Shown here in pieces: positions 21,879 to 33,084 of a DNA stretch of 64,000 nucleotides. The position numbers and the translations under genes are program-made. Every line of letters starts with the position of its first letter. Position 1 is the first letter of the stretch. Source of the DNA: Pristionchus mayeri (lineage: Eukaryota; Nematoda; Chromadorea; Rhabditida; Neodiplogasteridae); contig BTRK01000003.1 in assembly GCA_036245805.1 (NCBI GenBank), positions 8,246,001 through 8,310,000 on the forward strand. The letters are read 5' to 3'. The notes under the pieces were generated by a model that worked only from the letters and a program-made list of their open reading frames with translations, was not told the DNA's origin and did no database searches.

Positions 21879-23882
21879 CTACATACATACATACATACAT
21901 ACATACATACACTGGGACACGTCCTCCTTCCAATACCCTTCTGTCAACCACATTCTCGCTACCGTATCCGCCTTCTTCTCCTTCACTACATAAGCACATG
22001 CATTCTTAGTGAACAGATCAACCACAGTCAAAATATATCTCCCTCCTCGTACTCCCTTCTCCATCACTATCAAATCCACTCCAACTATCTCCATCGGCCT
22101 CGTAACTATTCTCGGCTTCAGTGGAGGTATGAACTTCTTCTGTGCATTCACGAGAGTGCATTTCTCGCACTTATTCACCCAAGAAGGAATATCTCTCAGC
22201 ATCGTTCCCCAATACACCTCCTTCCTCATCATTTCGAACAATCTCTTTGCTCCCATGTGTCCTACCAACGGATTTTCATGCACATCCATTACCAACTTCT
22301 TCCTCACTCCTTCTGGCACATACAATCTCTCTTCGTGATCTTCTCCGATAATACTGAGCAAACCCTCTCTCACAGTGCAATCTTCCCTCGCAATTTTCTT
22401 ATTCGTCTGGGGTATCGTGTATTCATCTCCCTCCCTCGATCCACCTTTCTCAATCCTTTCTACCATCACTCTCGCCCACTCATCTTTATCCTGCTCCTTC
22501 TTCCATTCCTCCAATATTTTCTCTTTCTTTTCCTTCTCCTCTCTTTCTCTCTTCTCATTCTGATCTCTTTCCCTCTGGCCTACAGTCTTTGCTCTAGTTA
22601 TTGCATTCACTACCAAATCTTCTCCAGCACAATTATCATTCTTCTCTCCCTCTATCGGACTCCTCAACAATGCATCCGCGACCACATTCACCTTCCCCTT
22701 GACATGACGAAACTCAATATTGAAATGCGACAAATCACTCGCCCATCTCAAGATTCTCCCACTCACGTTCTTCCTCTCGAACATCGTCACTAGTGGAGAG
22801 TGATCCGTTCTCACTATTATTTTCAGTCCAAATACCAAGTGCCTCCACTTCTTCAGGCAATCAGCCACTGCTAACGCCTCAAGATCTACCGTCGAATAAT
22901 TTCTCTCCGCCAACTTGAGAGCTCTCGAGTGAAAAGCTAAAGGTTTCTCTCCCTGATCTGTCTCTTGCGACAACACTCCTCCTACTCCCCTCCTGGATGC
23001 GTCTGTCGTCAATATCATCGGTCGACTCTCATCTAGTGCTCTCGTAAAATTGGGCTGAGCTAGAATGGGTGCCGTGGATAACGCCTCTTTGAGCCTCTCA
23101 AATGCATTCTCCGCTTCCGCACTCCATTTCCACTCACTCTTCACAGTCATCATTAAAGTCAAAGGAGATACGATCTGAGCAAAATTTCTCATAAATCTGC
23201 GATAATACGACGCCATTCCCATGAATGATCTCAGTTCGCTCACATTCTTCGGTCTCTGATATCCTCGAATCGCCTCCACTTTCCCTGTCTCAACCGATAC
23301 TCCTTCGGTAGATACAAGATGTCCCAAGTACGACACTCGATTGACAAGAAACACGCATTTCTTGTAAGAGACAAGCAATCCAACATTCTCCAACTTACTC
23401 AGCACATGACCTACTAACTCTACGTGATCCTCAATCGTCTCTGTCGCTAACATCAGATCATCGATATAAAGAGTTACTTTCCTCTCTCTCCCTTCCCTAT
23501 TCAAATCCTCCTTAAACAACTCCACCATCTCTCTCTGAAACAAAGAAGGTGAATTTGCCATTCCGAATGGTAATCTATTGAACTGGTAATGTTCTCCCAG
23601 CACACTGAACGCCGTCACTGGTTTACTCTCATCCTTCAATCTCAGCTGCCAGAATCCATTGGCTAAATCAATCGACGAGAACCATCTCTTTCCCTCTAGA
23701 GACTGCAGCGTGGACTCAATGTGCGGCATAGGGTATGCATCCAATCTAATCACCTGATTCAACCGTCTGTAATCAATGCACAATCGAATGGACCCATCCT
23801 TCTTCCTCACAATGACAATCGGGCTAGACCACGGAGAATCCGACTTCTCAATCACCTGCTGATCCGTCATTTTATCCAGCAA
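21879..23882 (-). CDS. gypsy pol: reverse transcriptase, RNase H, integrase N-terminus
   Basis: A 667-codon open frame. Reverse transcriptase about residues 15-200: DYRRLNQVIRLDAYPMP, SSIDLANGFWQL, LPFGMANSPSLFQ, catalytic box YIDD at 139-142, then YLGHLVS and the thumb motif SFMGMASYYRRF. RNase H about 285-410: TTDAS, a Glu in TVDLEALAVADCL, RTDHSP and VADALLR. A Lys/Glu-rich linker precedes the integrase H2C2 finger (about 530-570) and VGVDLI. It stops in the (TACA)n run, so only one of three integrase catalytic acids remains. The polymerase and RNase H active-site residues look intact. The frame is open upstream except for a single TAG at 23895. Confidence 0.88.
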   Translation of the reverse strand: MLDKMTDQQVIEKSDSPWSSPIVIVRKKDGSIRLCIDYRRLNQVIRLDAYPMPHIESTLQSLEGKRWFSSIDLANGFWQLRLKDESKPVTAFSVLGEHYQFNRLPFGMANSPSLFQREMVELFKEDLNREGRERKVTLYIDDLMLATETIEDHVELVGHVLSKLENVGLLVSYKKCVFLVNRVSYLGHLVSTEGVSVETGKVEAIRGYQRPKNVSELRSFMGMASYYRRFMRNFAQIVSPLTLMMTVKSEWKWSAEAENAFERLKEALSTAPILAQPNFTRALDESRPMILTTDASRRGVGGVLSQETDQGEKPLAFHSRALKLAERNYSTVDLEALAVADCLKKWRHLVFGLKIIVRTDHSPLVTMFERKNVSGRILRWASDLSHFNIEFRHVKGKVNVVADALLRSPIEGEKNDNCAGEDLVVNAITRAKTVGQRERDQNEKREREEKEKKEKILEEWKKEQDKDEWARVMVERIEKGGSREGDEYTIPQTNKKIAREDCTVREGLLSIIGEDHEERLYVPEGVRKKLVMDVHENPLVGHMGAKRLFEMMRKEVYWGTMLRDIPSWVNKCEKCTLVNAQKKFIPPLKPRIVTRPMEIVGVDLIVMEKGVRGGRYILTVVDLFTKNACAYVVKEKKADTVARMWLTEGYWKEDVSQCMYVCMYVCM

Positions 23883-23894
23883 TTTCCGCAGCTG

Positions 23895-24510
23895 CTATCG
23901 TATCACGAACGGTACTGGTCTCGGTTTCTCTCTAATGGGCACGCTATCACCAAAATCTATCTTACACTCTACTCCATGCAATTCTCCCAACTGGCCCTCA
24001 TAGACTGCAATCAAAACTTCTTCCAGCTCTTCCGGCAGTACTCCCTCTCTGTTCTTCTCCAACACCTCCTTGATATCGACCCAACCAGCTCTATCTCCAT
24101 CCTTCTCCTTGCTCATATCATGATTCCATGAGACATCCACTCTGTTGACTACTCCACCGCGATCTTCTTCCACTAACTTTCCACCCATCTCAATCCATTC
24201 CCCTACCACCTCATTCTTTCTAATCGTGATTTCTTCCTCGCTGAGATTTATCACTGGGATAGAAACATTTTTCACCTCTCTCTCAATCGACATAATTCCA
24301 TCTACTACTTCTTCCCTCTCCGACCACAACACTCGCACTCCATCACTCTCATCTCTTCCAGTCGTTACCATCACACTTCCCGTTTCCCCTGGTCCTATCC
24401 TGACTTCCTTCACTACTATCGCCTTCTCTCCGTTCTCCTTCTCTCTCATCCAATCATCTCTCGGAAGCTCCACTAATCCAATGCCCATAGCATGAAGAGC
24501 AGCTCCACCT
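23895..24510 (-). pseudogene. gypsy protease end and RT-linker segment
   Basis: Open frame in phase with the downstream RT, separated from it by one TAG. It continues the protease fold after the foldback insertion (GGAALHAMGIGLVELPRDDW). It then carries a spacer with GETGSVMVTTGRDESDG and ends in VPIREKPRPVPF, the usual entry into gypsy RT. No separate function; part of the broken polyprotein. Confidence 0.7.
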
Positions 24511-24511
24511 A

Positions 24512-25300
24512 GTATAACACGCCCATCACGAAAGAATCGACCTGATCTTGGGAAAGGGGGCATTTTTGACCATCGGGTTTTCTATGGTTTTGAGCTTCCC
24601 TAGACTCATCTAAGACCCTCCTAACCGGATTAGTCTTCACGGCCACTCCTTTTCGAGTTGCTGCACCGTTCGCTCACTCATCTCTTACTTTACCGATCAC
24701 CTAGAACACTTCGGAATTAAGATAGAACGCGCATTTCTCGTATCCCCAGCTAACATTCGATGTTCTAAAGACCAGTATACTTCATTAGGCCATGTTTTTA
24801 TTTTTGAAGGCACCACATTCAACGAGGTGTAATTTGAAAACTGCTCGAAAAAAATCTTAACTTTTTATGTGGAGGATGCAGTGTTCTGAGACGATTCGAT
24901 TGAGGGGCTTATGCTCTCATATCTCGGGAGGTAAGTTAGTTCCACATGCGAAAAACATTTTCAAATGATTTGAACTTATTTTTGCCACTGGATTTTAATT
25001 AAATTTTCCCACATTCCACTCTGACTGTGTTCAGTAGCACGGCTTTTCAAATAAGTTTCACGGATTGATTGGGTGAAAAATAATACATACCGAAGTGTTC
25101 TAGGTGATCTGTAAAGTAAGAGATGAGTGAGCGAACGGTGCAGCAACTCGAAAAGGAGTGGTCGTGAAGACTATTCCGGTTATGGGGGTCTTAGATCAGT
25201 ATAGGGAAGCTCAAAACCATCGAAACCCCGATGACCAAAAATGCCCTCTTTCCCAAGATCAGTCATTTTGAGTCGATTCTCTCGTGAGGGGCGTGATAAC
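24512..25300. repeat. 789-bp foldback element inserted in gypsy protease
   Basis: Terminal inverted repeats of at least 170 bp. The left end is GTATAACACGCCCATCACG; the right end mirrors it. Further in are GATCTTGGGAAAGGGGGCAT and a block with 'ctcactcatctcttactttac'. TA flanks both sides (24510-24511, 25301-25302). Removing the element plus one TA leaves the protease frame continuous, which fixes its borders and shows it inserted into the retroelement. No open frame inside. Confidence 0.82.
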
Positions 25301-25801
25301 TAGATCTTCCACTCCGAGAGAATTCTTTGAGACATAAGTCTCTGCCTCCTTCCCAAAAGATAGTTTCACACTGAGGATACACTTTCCCACAATATCTATC
25401 GTACCTCCAGAGGCACTCTTCACGTTATCAGTCTTGCATCTCTCAATCTGTATCTCCATTTCCTTCACTCTCTCCATACTAATCAATGACACTTCTGCTC
25501 CTGTATCCATTATAGCGACCATCTCCTTCCCTCCTATCATGCCACTCACTGGATCTATTCTCTTCATGAAAAGGCTCTCATCATTCGCTTTCTTTCCTTT
25601 TTCTCCAATCTCTACTCTATTCGCCTTCGGAACATAACCTTGAGCATTCGCCTTCGGCGGAGGGACATAAGGTTTCGCATTCGGGTTGAACGATTTTCTG
25701 CCCATGAATCCGCCTGCTCTCGCATCCTGGCTGCCTCGTCCGTTACCCTGTCCTCCCTTCTTAGATGTACATTCACTCGACTTATGCCCGTATCCCCCCA
25801 A
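25301..25801 (-). pseudogene. gypsy second zinc knuckle and aspartic protease start
   Basis: Frame beginning at GGYGHKSSEC, the second half of a CCHC knuckle whose first half lies in the neighbouring frame, then a Gly/Arg/Pro-rich spacer. The protease follows: MVAIMDTGAEVSLISMERVK, in which DTGA is the catalytic loop, then TIDIVGKCILSVKLSFGKEA. The frame runs a few codons into the foldback element. The protease active site is intact but its C-terminal strand is separated by the insertion. Confidence 0.78.
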
Positions 25802-27686
25802 TCATGACACTTCCACTCCCCTTTACATTCTGCTATCTTATGGCCAGACTCTCCACATTTGTGACACAATCCATCCTGCCTTCCTACGCTATTCCAACTC
25901 TCCTTGACTCTCTCTTCTCGATGGCGATCTCCATTCCAATCCTTGCCTCCCTCTCTCTTCCACTCTCTATTCCAGTCTCTATTCTTCTCCCGATTCCAAT
26001 CTCTGGACTGTTTCTGCACGAACTCCATTCTAATCAAATGCTCTCTCATCTCTCGATATGAACCATCTCTTTCGAAAATCTCCAACATTCTCAGATACTC
26101 AGAAGATGTCTTGTACAGATACAGTAACTGCCTGATCTTGACTGATCTCTTCTCTTCCTCATCCTTCTACAGTCTATCCACCCATCCATCTCATCGCATA
26201 CCGCAGACACTGATCTCCCTCCCACTCTCTGCTCTCTCAGCTTATTCTGAACCTCGATCTCATAGAATGGATTTTCCTCCTCCGAAAGTCTCTTTCCCAA
26301 ATAATCTAAGCAAGCATGGACACTCTCCATCTTCACTCTCTCCGGAATGTTTCTGAATTCATCCAACGCCTTTCCCACTAGGACCTCTCTCAGCATAGCC
26401 ACCGCAATCTTTCTATCCTCTTCTCCATATCTAATCTCGAATCTCTCTCTAAAATCCTCAAAATCTTCCTTCCTTCCCGCATATACTCTCATGTGAGGCA
26501 ATTGGCAACCTCCCTGTCTCTGTCTCCTCTCTCCAACACTGTCCCTTTTCCCTGCTAACTCACTTGACACCTCGACGCCCTCCTCCCTCTTGACTTCTCT
26601 GAGTCGCGCCGGCTGTTCCCTGCTCCGGCCTTGAGCCTCGGAGGATCGAGATGAGTCGCCCCCTCTCGCTCCCAGCTCTTTCAGTTTCTGTACTTGTTGA
26701 TCATAATTCGAAGAAGACCTTTGCTCACCTTCCACTCGTCTCTTCTCACTCTCTTCCTGCGCTCCCTCACTTCTCCCTATCGCCACATTAAATGCTTCTT
26801 CCTTCTCTCTCATTCCTTCCATCTCCTTCGTGAGAGACGCCGCTTCATTTCTGGCTGCCAACACTTCCGCGTCTCTGTCCACCAAAGCCAGTTTCAACTC
26901 TTCTATTTCATTCCTCTGCTTCACAATTAGTTCCAACCGACGATTCGCCAATTCGACGTCCTGCAATCCTTCCGTTTCCTTCATACCTAATGCTACATTT
27001 ATCTCTTTCATTTCATCCATCCATCTTGTCCATTCTTCTCCTATCTTATCTAATCCTTCCTGCTGACAGACATGCAATAAAGCATCAACTACTGTCTTGA
27101 TTCCTTCCACGTCCTTCAGTCTCTTCTTTAGCTTCTCTAAAACATCCTCCGTCGGGGCATCTATTCCTTCTCCTTCCATTACTCTAACTCTTACTTCCCT
27201 CCAGAATTGACTACACTCTTCCAGTTCGAGTACTTTCTGTGCGTACAATTCTAACATCTCCTCTAACGTCACTTCTTCTCCCGTCCGTTCATTAATCTCG
27301 TTCGCCTTAGCCATCAACTTGTCAAACTCTCCTGCACTCAGTGTCAACCTATGCAACGCGCCTCCAACCGGTATTCCATCATCATTAATCACTGCTGGCG
27401 GCTCTAGTGCTCGCATCGCTTCCTTCACTTCATCTACTGCCTTATCTATGTGTTTCGTCAAGTCCGTCACCGCTGGTTTCGACTTCTTATTAGCATCTGC
27501 CCACTGCAGGATATCTACCTTCATGAAGTCCATCACCTTGTAGCATTTCTCACTCCTCTCAACCCAAACATTCCTCAAAGCTCTCACCTCGTCAACCGCA
27601 GTCTTTTCCACATCATCGCCGAGAGCGCCCTCGTCTGTATCATTGACTCCTCTTCGAGCCGTATTCACTTGATTCAGGATGTTCAT
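25612..27686 (-). pseudogene. gypsy gag, two overlapping frames
   Basis: Long frame 27686-26091 (531 codons) starting MNILNQVNTARR. Residues about 60-330 are a charged coiled coil. A Ser/Arg-rich spacer follows, then a retrotransposon capsid domain (MRVYAGRKEDFEDFRERFEI ... AVAMLREVLVGKALDEF). Near 26170 the frame is lost and gag continues in another frame (RMLEIFERDGSYREMREHLI) to an Arg/Asp-rich stretch and a CCHC knuckle CHKCGESGHKIAEC. A second knuckle begins but is broken by a one-base loss at the G run near 25797. Gag normally packages element RNA. This copy is inactive. Confidence 0.78.
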
Positions 27687-28479
27687 GTCGCTTCCGGGGC
27701 AGAATCAACCGATAATACCTCAACACACTCGATCAACTCTCTTCCGCAGTCTTCTCACTGCCAAAACACTCGTCTGAACAACAATCACTGTCTATCACTT
27801 CGTTAGGAAACTTCAGGAGGCAAGCCTCCACTGACAGTTCCTTCTTACTTGTTGAGGCTCTGCCTCCAAACAAGATCAAAATACTCGCGTCAATCAATTA
27901 CAGGGTCGGCTCGGCCCCATATATCCCTGGCACTCTTTTACTAGAGTACGGTTCTGTTTTACTGCAATGTAATTAACGAGAGAACGAAATGATGGCAATA
28001 AATTATTATCGCAAACAAAAGGTTTTAAACAGAGAGAAAAACGTTAGATTACGAGAAAATTACAGTAAACGACAAAAGGCAGCTACTAAGCTGCAACTCG
28101 GCCCTAAACTCACCAAAAATCTACCTGCAACTCAACGATAAACTAAAGATAAACTTCACAAACAAAACGAACGAAGCACAGAATTAAATATAAATAATTT
28201 AAGAACATCGGAAAATTGAAATGCACTAGATACTACGGTAATCAATTATGATGAATCATGAAGTGACTTTATTGTATCTTCTCTCCTATTCTCCGGAACA
28301 GTTTATGTAAATTCACTCTCAATTGTAACAATGCCGGGGATTGTGCAGAAGCGCCGAAATTTTCAGCTCTACTCCGAGGAAATTGAAAATGTAGAGGGAG
28401 ATATTCTCGATAAGCGCCAATAAGTATAGTAGCCCTGTGATACATTACGGCACCCGTACAGTAATCCTTCCTTTCTCAT
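27687..28479. other. gypsy leader side; LTR not identified
   Basis: On the minus strand this is the leader of the retroelement and whatever lay upstream. I searched for a primer binding site next to gag and for an LTR copy on the left of the element and found neither. The region ends at the 5'-truncated rhomboid pseudogene. Confidence 0.4.
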
Positions 28480-29343
28480 GTGAACCCGTGCCCATTCAAT
28501 CTCCGCTCATCCCCTCCCCTAACAAACTCGAGGAAGTCTGGCGGTTCTTCACGTGAGTCATCGCTTGTTTGTTTGTTGTTGTTGTTGCTTTACTGAAAGC
28601 TACACTGCCGATGGATTAGCCAGATTATGGTTCATGGCTCTCACTACCCGTTTAATTGAGAGAGAGAGAGAGCTCGAAAGTAACACACTGATGTGTCAAA
28701 GATCACCATGAAAGCTCATCTCCAAACATCAAAGATTCTGAGATGTAGAAGGTGAATGTCTTTGAGAAAAATTGCAGTGTTTTTGATTTTTTTTCTATCA
28801 GCTCCGGATCCTATTTTTCCTGGTTTCGATTAACATATAGCACTCGAGAAACACAGGCGTGACCAGTTCGTTTGACGCTGAACAAATTGAAACATTACTG
28901 CAATCGATTAGAAAGATCCAAAGACCAAACATCACCGACTCAGATTGTCATGCCATTGCAAAAACTGGCTCTTGTCATCCTGTATTCGCTCTCACCACTC
29001 TGATTGACGAGATAGCGCGCAAAATGAAGGGAGTCCGACATTGCAAAACTGTCGTAGAGCGCCGCAACGTCGCGGGAATTCCGTATTGTACAAAGATGAA
29101 AGACCAATCATCGACAATTAAAGAACAAAGATCAATGGCCAACTATCCCGTCTCAGATACGCGTTCGTCCACATCGGCATCTACCTCATCGTCTTCAACG
29201 TCCTCACACAGCTTATTCTCGGAATCCCGCTGGAACTTGTGCACCAGTGGAAGACCATTCTCGTATATGTCGGAGGAATCATCTCGGGTGAGCGAACGTT
29301 GCCCATCCTGTAGGACAATTCACGTTGACTATTAGTCAATGAG

Positions 29344-29474
29344 TAGGGTTCTCTTATTGGAAAATTTTTATATCATTGTCAGATATGCTTCATGCTCACT
29401 ACATATATGGACTATATAGTGTACATGAAACATATCTGAAAATGATGCGAAAATTTTCCAATAAGAGAACCCTA
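29344..29474. repeat. 131-bp hAT-like MITE
   Basis: Inverted ends TAGGGTTCTCTTATTGGAAA and its complement at the right, flanked by a perfect 8-bp duplication TCAATGAG (29336-29343 and 29475-29482). Eight-base duplications are typical of hAT elements. Sits in an intron of the rhomboid pseudogene and is absent from the intact copy. Confidence 0.85.
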
Positions 29475-30569
29475 TCAATGAGCGATCAGGAATGTCATTC
29501 CTCGTTCTTCTATGTTTCTAGAAGGGTTTAAAAGTTTGTGTGACTGTTTATGAGCAATGTCTCTGTTGATTCTTCAATAAATTTCAATACACGATCACCT
29601 CTCAAGCCCCTCACTTTTAGTGACTATTTTGATTGCCATTCTCTTAAAATAATTACAATAATCATAGCATGAACATTGTTTATTTGCATTTTCTGTCCCG
29701 GTCGATTTATCGTACATTGGGAACTCAGAACAATTCGATCATGCATAATCTATGTTTCAAGAACTGCTGAAAAATCTCGTGATAATTATTCAACATTATG
29801 ATCGTGGTTCGATGAAAAAAAATAAAGCTACTTTATCCAAGCGCTGCCTAATCGACTGGCGTTATCCACTTTCATACCGATCGTAATCCTACCGGATGCT
29901 AACTACAGTAAACCGTCCGTAGCCTGCCTGTAATAGTCCAGCCCCCTCTTCATGAAGTACTTTTTCGAATGCTAACTACAGTATCCCTAAATAACCTACT
30001 GTTATCCCATCGTATCCTCTCATATCCACAGGTTCCCTCCTGGTTGCTGCACTCGACCCGAAGGTGTACCTGGCGGGAGCATCGGGCGGAGTCTACGCCC
30101 TCCTCGCAGCTCATCTCGCTGAATTGGTGAGTTTTGTATAGAAAATTTTGAAATTAGTCGCTGCGGCGTTCTGCAAGAGTTACGCTCATCAACCTCAATT
30201 GGTCAATACGAGCTTTTGCTCTCTGATCGTAGGTCAAAATAGTATTCTTCTCCATCAGCAACTCCTACTTGATTATCACCAATTTCAATAATTTCCAAAA
30301 ATGGCTAGAACTAATCGACAGTAGTTGAAAACAATTTGTCTGATATATCAGTGACCTGAAGGAGAATGCAATATCCTACAGTAACCTTACAGTAACCCCT
30401 ATTCCAGATCATGAACTGGTCGGAGATGTAATTCGCGCCCGTCCGCGCACTTGTTCTCTTCATTCTCATCGGTTCCGATGCCGGAGTGGCCGTCTACCAG
30501 CGATACTTCCTCTATGAACAAATCAATAAAGTAGGCTAAATTCCTTCGAAATTAGGCACAAATGAGGGA

Positions 30570-30655
30570 CACTAGGTAGGATGAGAATTATTTCTTAATG
30601 CCGCCTTTGCTTTTTCAAAGGCGGCATGATGCAATTCTTATTTTCCGACCTACCG
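30570..30655. repeat. Small hairpin element with CACTAGGTmGGATGAGAA end
   Basis: Starts CACTAGGTAGGATGAGAAT, contains a tight hairpin (atgccgcctttg / caaaggcggcat) and ends with an imperfect mirror, aattcttattttccgacctac. The same end sequence occurs alone or with partners near 32872, 47655 and 55770. Confidence 0.6.
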
Positions 30656-31476
30656 CCTAAATGAGGTTTCTAACAAATGGTAGAAACCTCATTTCGAGAG
30701 AAATACTATTGGTCTAGTATTCGACCATGAAAATCAATAACTGTAATAACTGCAGATCTAAAAAAAACAATTCAATTATTTATCGATAGCTCCTATCTAC
30801 CGTAATTCTACCGTACTCCAGATCTCGTACGTCTCTTACATCGGCGGATTCGTGGCGGGAGTTCTGCTCGGAATCGTACTGCTGCGCAACTTCAGAAAGC
30901 ACAGGTATGACAGCGTCAATTAGAGTTGGCTATTCGGAGATGAATTTCGATATCGCAAGATTTCTTCGAATAGAGCAATGGTCTGAATCTCCTCATATTA
31001 CACACTCTCTCACCGGTTAGAGACAGCGAGAGAGCATGCAATTTGGAGAGAGAGTCAGGTCATTACTCTTCGACTAGAAAACCCTTCCGTCAACGATTAG
31101 GGAATACGTTCTGATACCGCATGTATAATGTGTTTACTAAGCCCAAATAATTTTCCCGAGCAACGATCAGATTATGGTCACCAGAATTTCCATTCAAATT
31201 TCATTACTTTTTGGGATATGCACCAAGCACATGATTCATAAAATTAATGGAAATAGCGATTTACTGAAATGGTCAATGTTCGAGCGAATCCAATGTGTAA
31301 AAAATGACAATATTTCTACAGTAATCAAAACATACCAACATTCGATCGATTACTTCTCGATGCCGTACTCCTCCCTTTCCAGATGGGAGCAGAAGGTGTG
31401 GTATGCTGCCCTTGTCGCCTACATTCTCTTCACTATCGTCTGCATTGTGATGATCATCGCGCCGAAGGTCTTCTGA

Positions 31477-33084
31477 TCTACTGGCAGTGAGATTATCGAT
31501 TTCACTCTGACCTACTCGAGGATATCGATTTATGATTGATTTTCCCCTTAGCACGTATAATCATTGATGATCCTTTTACCTTTCCCGTCAGAGTCTTTTT
31601 ATCTACCGGAGGAAACAACCATCGATTATTTGTCCACTAATCTGTAATCTTTGCCTGCCTAATTGAGTTTCGATTTGTAGCTGCCGAACACTGACAGTGA
31701 TAATGCATTCCCTTGCGAATCTACATGTCGGTACTAACATGAGATTATCAATTGATTTTGATTTTTTCCATATTAATTCTCAACAAGTCTACTACTTATT
31801 GTACACATCCCGATTGTTCATTCATCGTTGTAAATTTTCCACATTCATGCGTCTCTGATGGAAAACATTGTCCAAATTAGGGATGACTTCACAAAAATGA
31901 CTTTCTTCAATGTGCTCTCGTCTATCATATCGATGAGCGAGCGTGCAGAAAGAATGGACTCATTTCAGGTGAAGTCCTCCTTCGTCTGTCTACCTATCTG
32001 TTTCATATCTCGTTCATTGTGATGTTCGTTTTGCCAGTAGCACTTATTCTCCGTTGACCATTTGATAAACATTACATTATTCCCGATTAATTAGGAAATT
32101 AATTGACTAAAAAGAGCAGTGATTTAGCGAACATAGCGTTTCGAATGTTTGATGATGAGTGCGAGAAATGTAATTTATTGAATTTATTTTAATTAAAAAT
32201 AAATTGGCATATGATGAGCAGGGCGGAAGCTGCTCCCATCGTACGTGCCTCCTAGTCAATTTCTATCGGGAACTCCATATTGGTAATTCAGAGCAATTGC
32301 AGTTTCCGTCATGACTGCAATGAGGTATTCAAGTTGAAAAAAAATAAACAAAAGTTAAGCAAAAGTTGCTTTTTTAACAAATAAGCAAAAGTTGAATTTT
32401 GCTTATTTTTTGTGCTAGAAATTATCCGATAGGGATACTTTGAATTGGCATCAAGAGACAAGCAACTATTGCCTCGTGATTCTAAGTAACAGTTAGGTCT
32501 CGTGAAACACAGTTCTAACAGTTTTGCAAACAATTCATACGAAAGCATCTAAGGAAACATTACTGGATCTTTCGAGATCTTTTTGTGAGAAAGACTAACT
32601 GAGCTACTTTGCGGAATGGCAAAAAAAGTTTGGGATGACATCTCTCTATCTACATTCTTCAACAATGTTTACCCTCAATTAACCGCAACTTAGACAATAA
32701 TGGCTTCTCATGAAATGACTCGAGAGCTGTCAGCCTTCTGCCTCTTACAATTTTCCCCATCGAGTACCTTGTCGTGACTAGGGACTTGATCTTACATGTC
32801 CTGACTTGTCCTGGTCCGCAAGACACTCTTCATTATGCGTGATCTCCCGCCTGTCTAACCAGTTATCGACACTAGGTCGGATGAGAACTAGGACGGCATA
32901 GTTTCGACACAGTGGCTAATTATCAGCAGTATGAACAGAGTAATTGCAAGACATTCCTGCTCCAAATTTGACTGGATTTGTTCAGTTATTTTCGTCTAAA
33001 TGAAGACATTAATTTTCGAAAATTACCCCTGGTGGATAAAGAATTGAATTGAAAATTCATTGTCAAAAAATCGATAATTCGCAA
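31477..33084. other. Downstream flank of rhomboid pseudogene, no gene
   Basis: Positions about 31960-32090 ('gtttcatatctcgttcattg', 'cttattctccgtt') match the region near 47785-47870 downstream of the intact rhomboid. The duplication therefore extended well past the gene. Short repeats of 'gcaaaagttg' occur at 32345-32400. No coding region is supported. Confidence 0.6.

Larger units (their letters stand above)
16815..22570. repeat. Tandem array, four copies of a 1,439-bp unit
   Basis: The copies start near 16815, 18254, 19693 and 21132 with an exact 1,439-bp period: the truncated integrase stop lies at 17562, 19001, 20440 and 21879. Each unit has a minus-oriented SINE-like piece, about 400 bp of unique sequence, a (TACA)n run, then the 3' part of a gypsy pol gene. 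Only in the fourth copy does pol continue into RNase H and reverse transcriptase. Junctions read ctctttcaaaaattttttaaaattttt, an A/T palindrome. Copies are almost identical. The fourth differs at two coding positions near 22294 and 22354, and the third junction differs by one A/T shift. This implies very recent duplication, or an assembly artefact. Confidence 0.92.
21879..27686 (-). mobile_element. Ty3/gypsy LTR retroelement, internal region, defective
   Basis: Minus-strand order gag (27686 to about 25800), zinc knuckles, aspartic protease (about 25500-25300), foldback insertion (25300-24512), pre-RT, reverse transcriptase, RNase H, integrase N-terminus. The protease-RT-RNase H-integrase order and the H2C2 finger identify the Ty3/gypsy group. 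I could not identify flanking LTRs or a primer binding site. Lesions: a frameshift in gag near 26170, a frameshift at the second zinc knuckle (about 25797), the 789-bp insertion in protease, a TAG at 23895-23897 just before RT, and loss of the integrase core. It cannot move by itself. Confidence 0.88.
28480..31476 (+). pseudogene. Rhomboid protease, dead duplicate
   Basis: Exon-like blocks 28480-28552, 29157-29287, 30032-30126, 30408-30530, 30822-30904 and 31383-31476 match, block by block, the intact rhomboid gene at 41593-45421. Damage: no equivalent of the first two exons; the first block has lost its acceptor AG (tctcat) and four bases; the TM2 His of HIGIYH is Leu; a TAA stop at 30429-30431 replaces Glu in NWSEM-E; the catalytic His is Tyr (30837-30839, SYIGG). 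The catalytic Ser motif GASGG remains. Loss of His plus the stop exclude protease activity. The nearby gypsy element may explain the missing 5' end. Confidence 0.88.

Noticed and set aside
17562..22600. CRISPR-like or satellite interpretation of the tandem array
   Set aside because: The units are 1.4-kb pieces containing retroelement coding sequence; there is no short repeat/spacer pattern, and the genome is eukaryotic.
22257..22793. 178-codon plus-strand frame (and its shorter repeats at 17940, 19379, 20818)
   Set aside because: It is the antisense shadow of the gypsy RNase H/integrase frame, with Ser/Leu/Phe-rich low-complexity translation.
27687..28479. Gypsy LTR and primer binding site
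   Set aside because: No repeated terminal sequence or tRNA-complementary stretch could be identified by eye.
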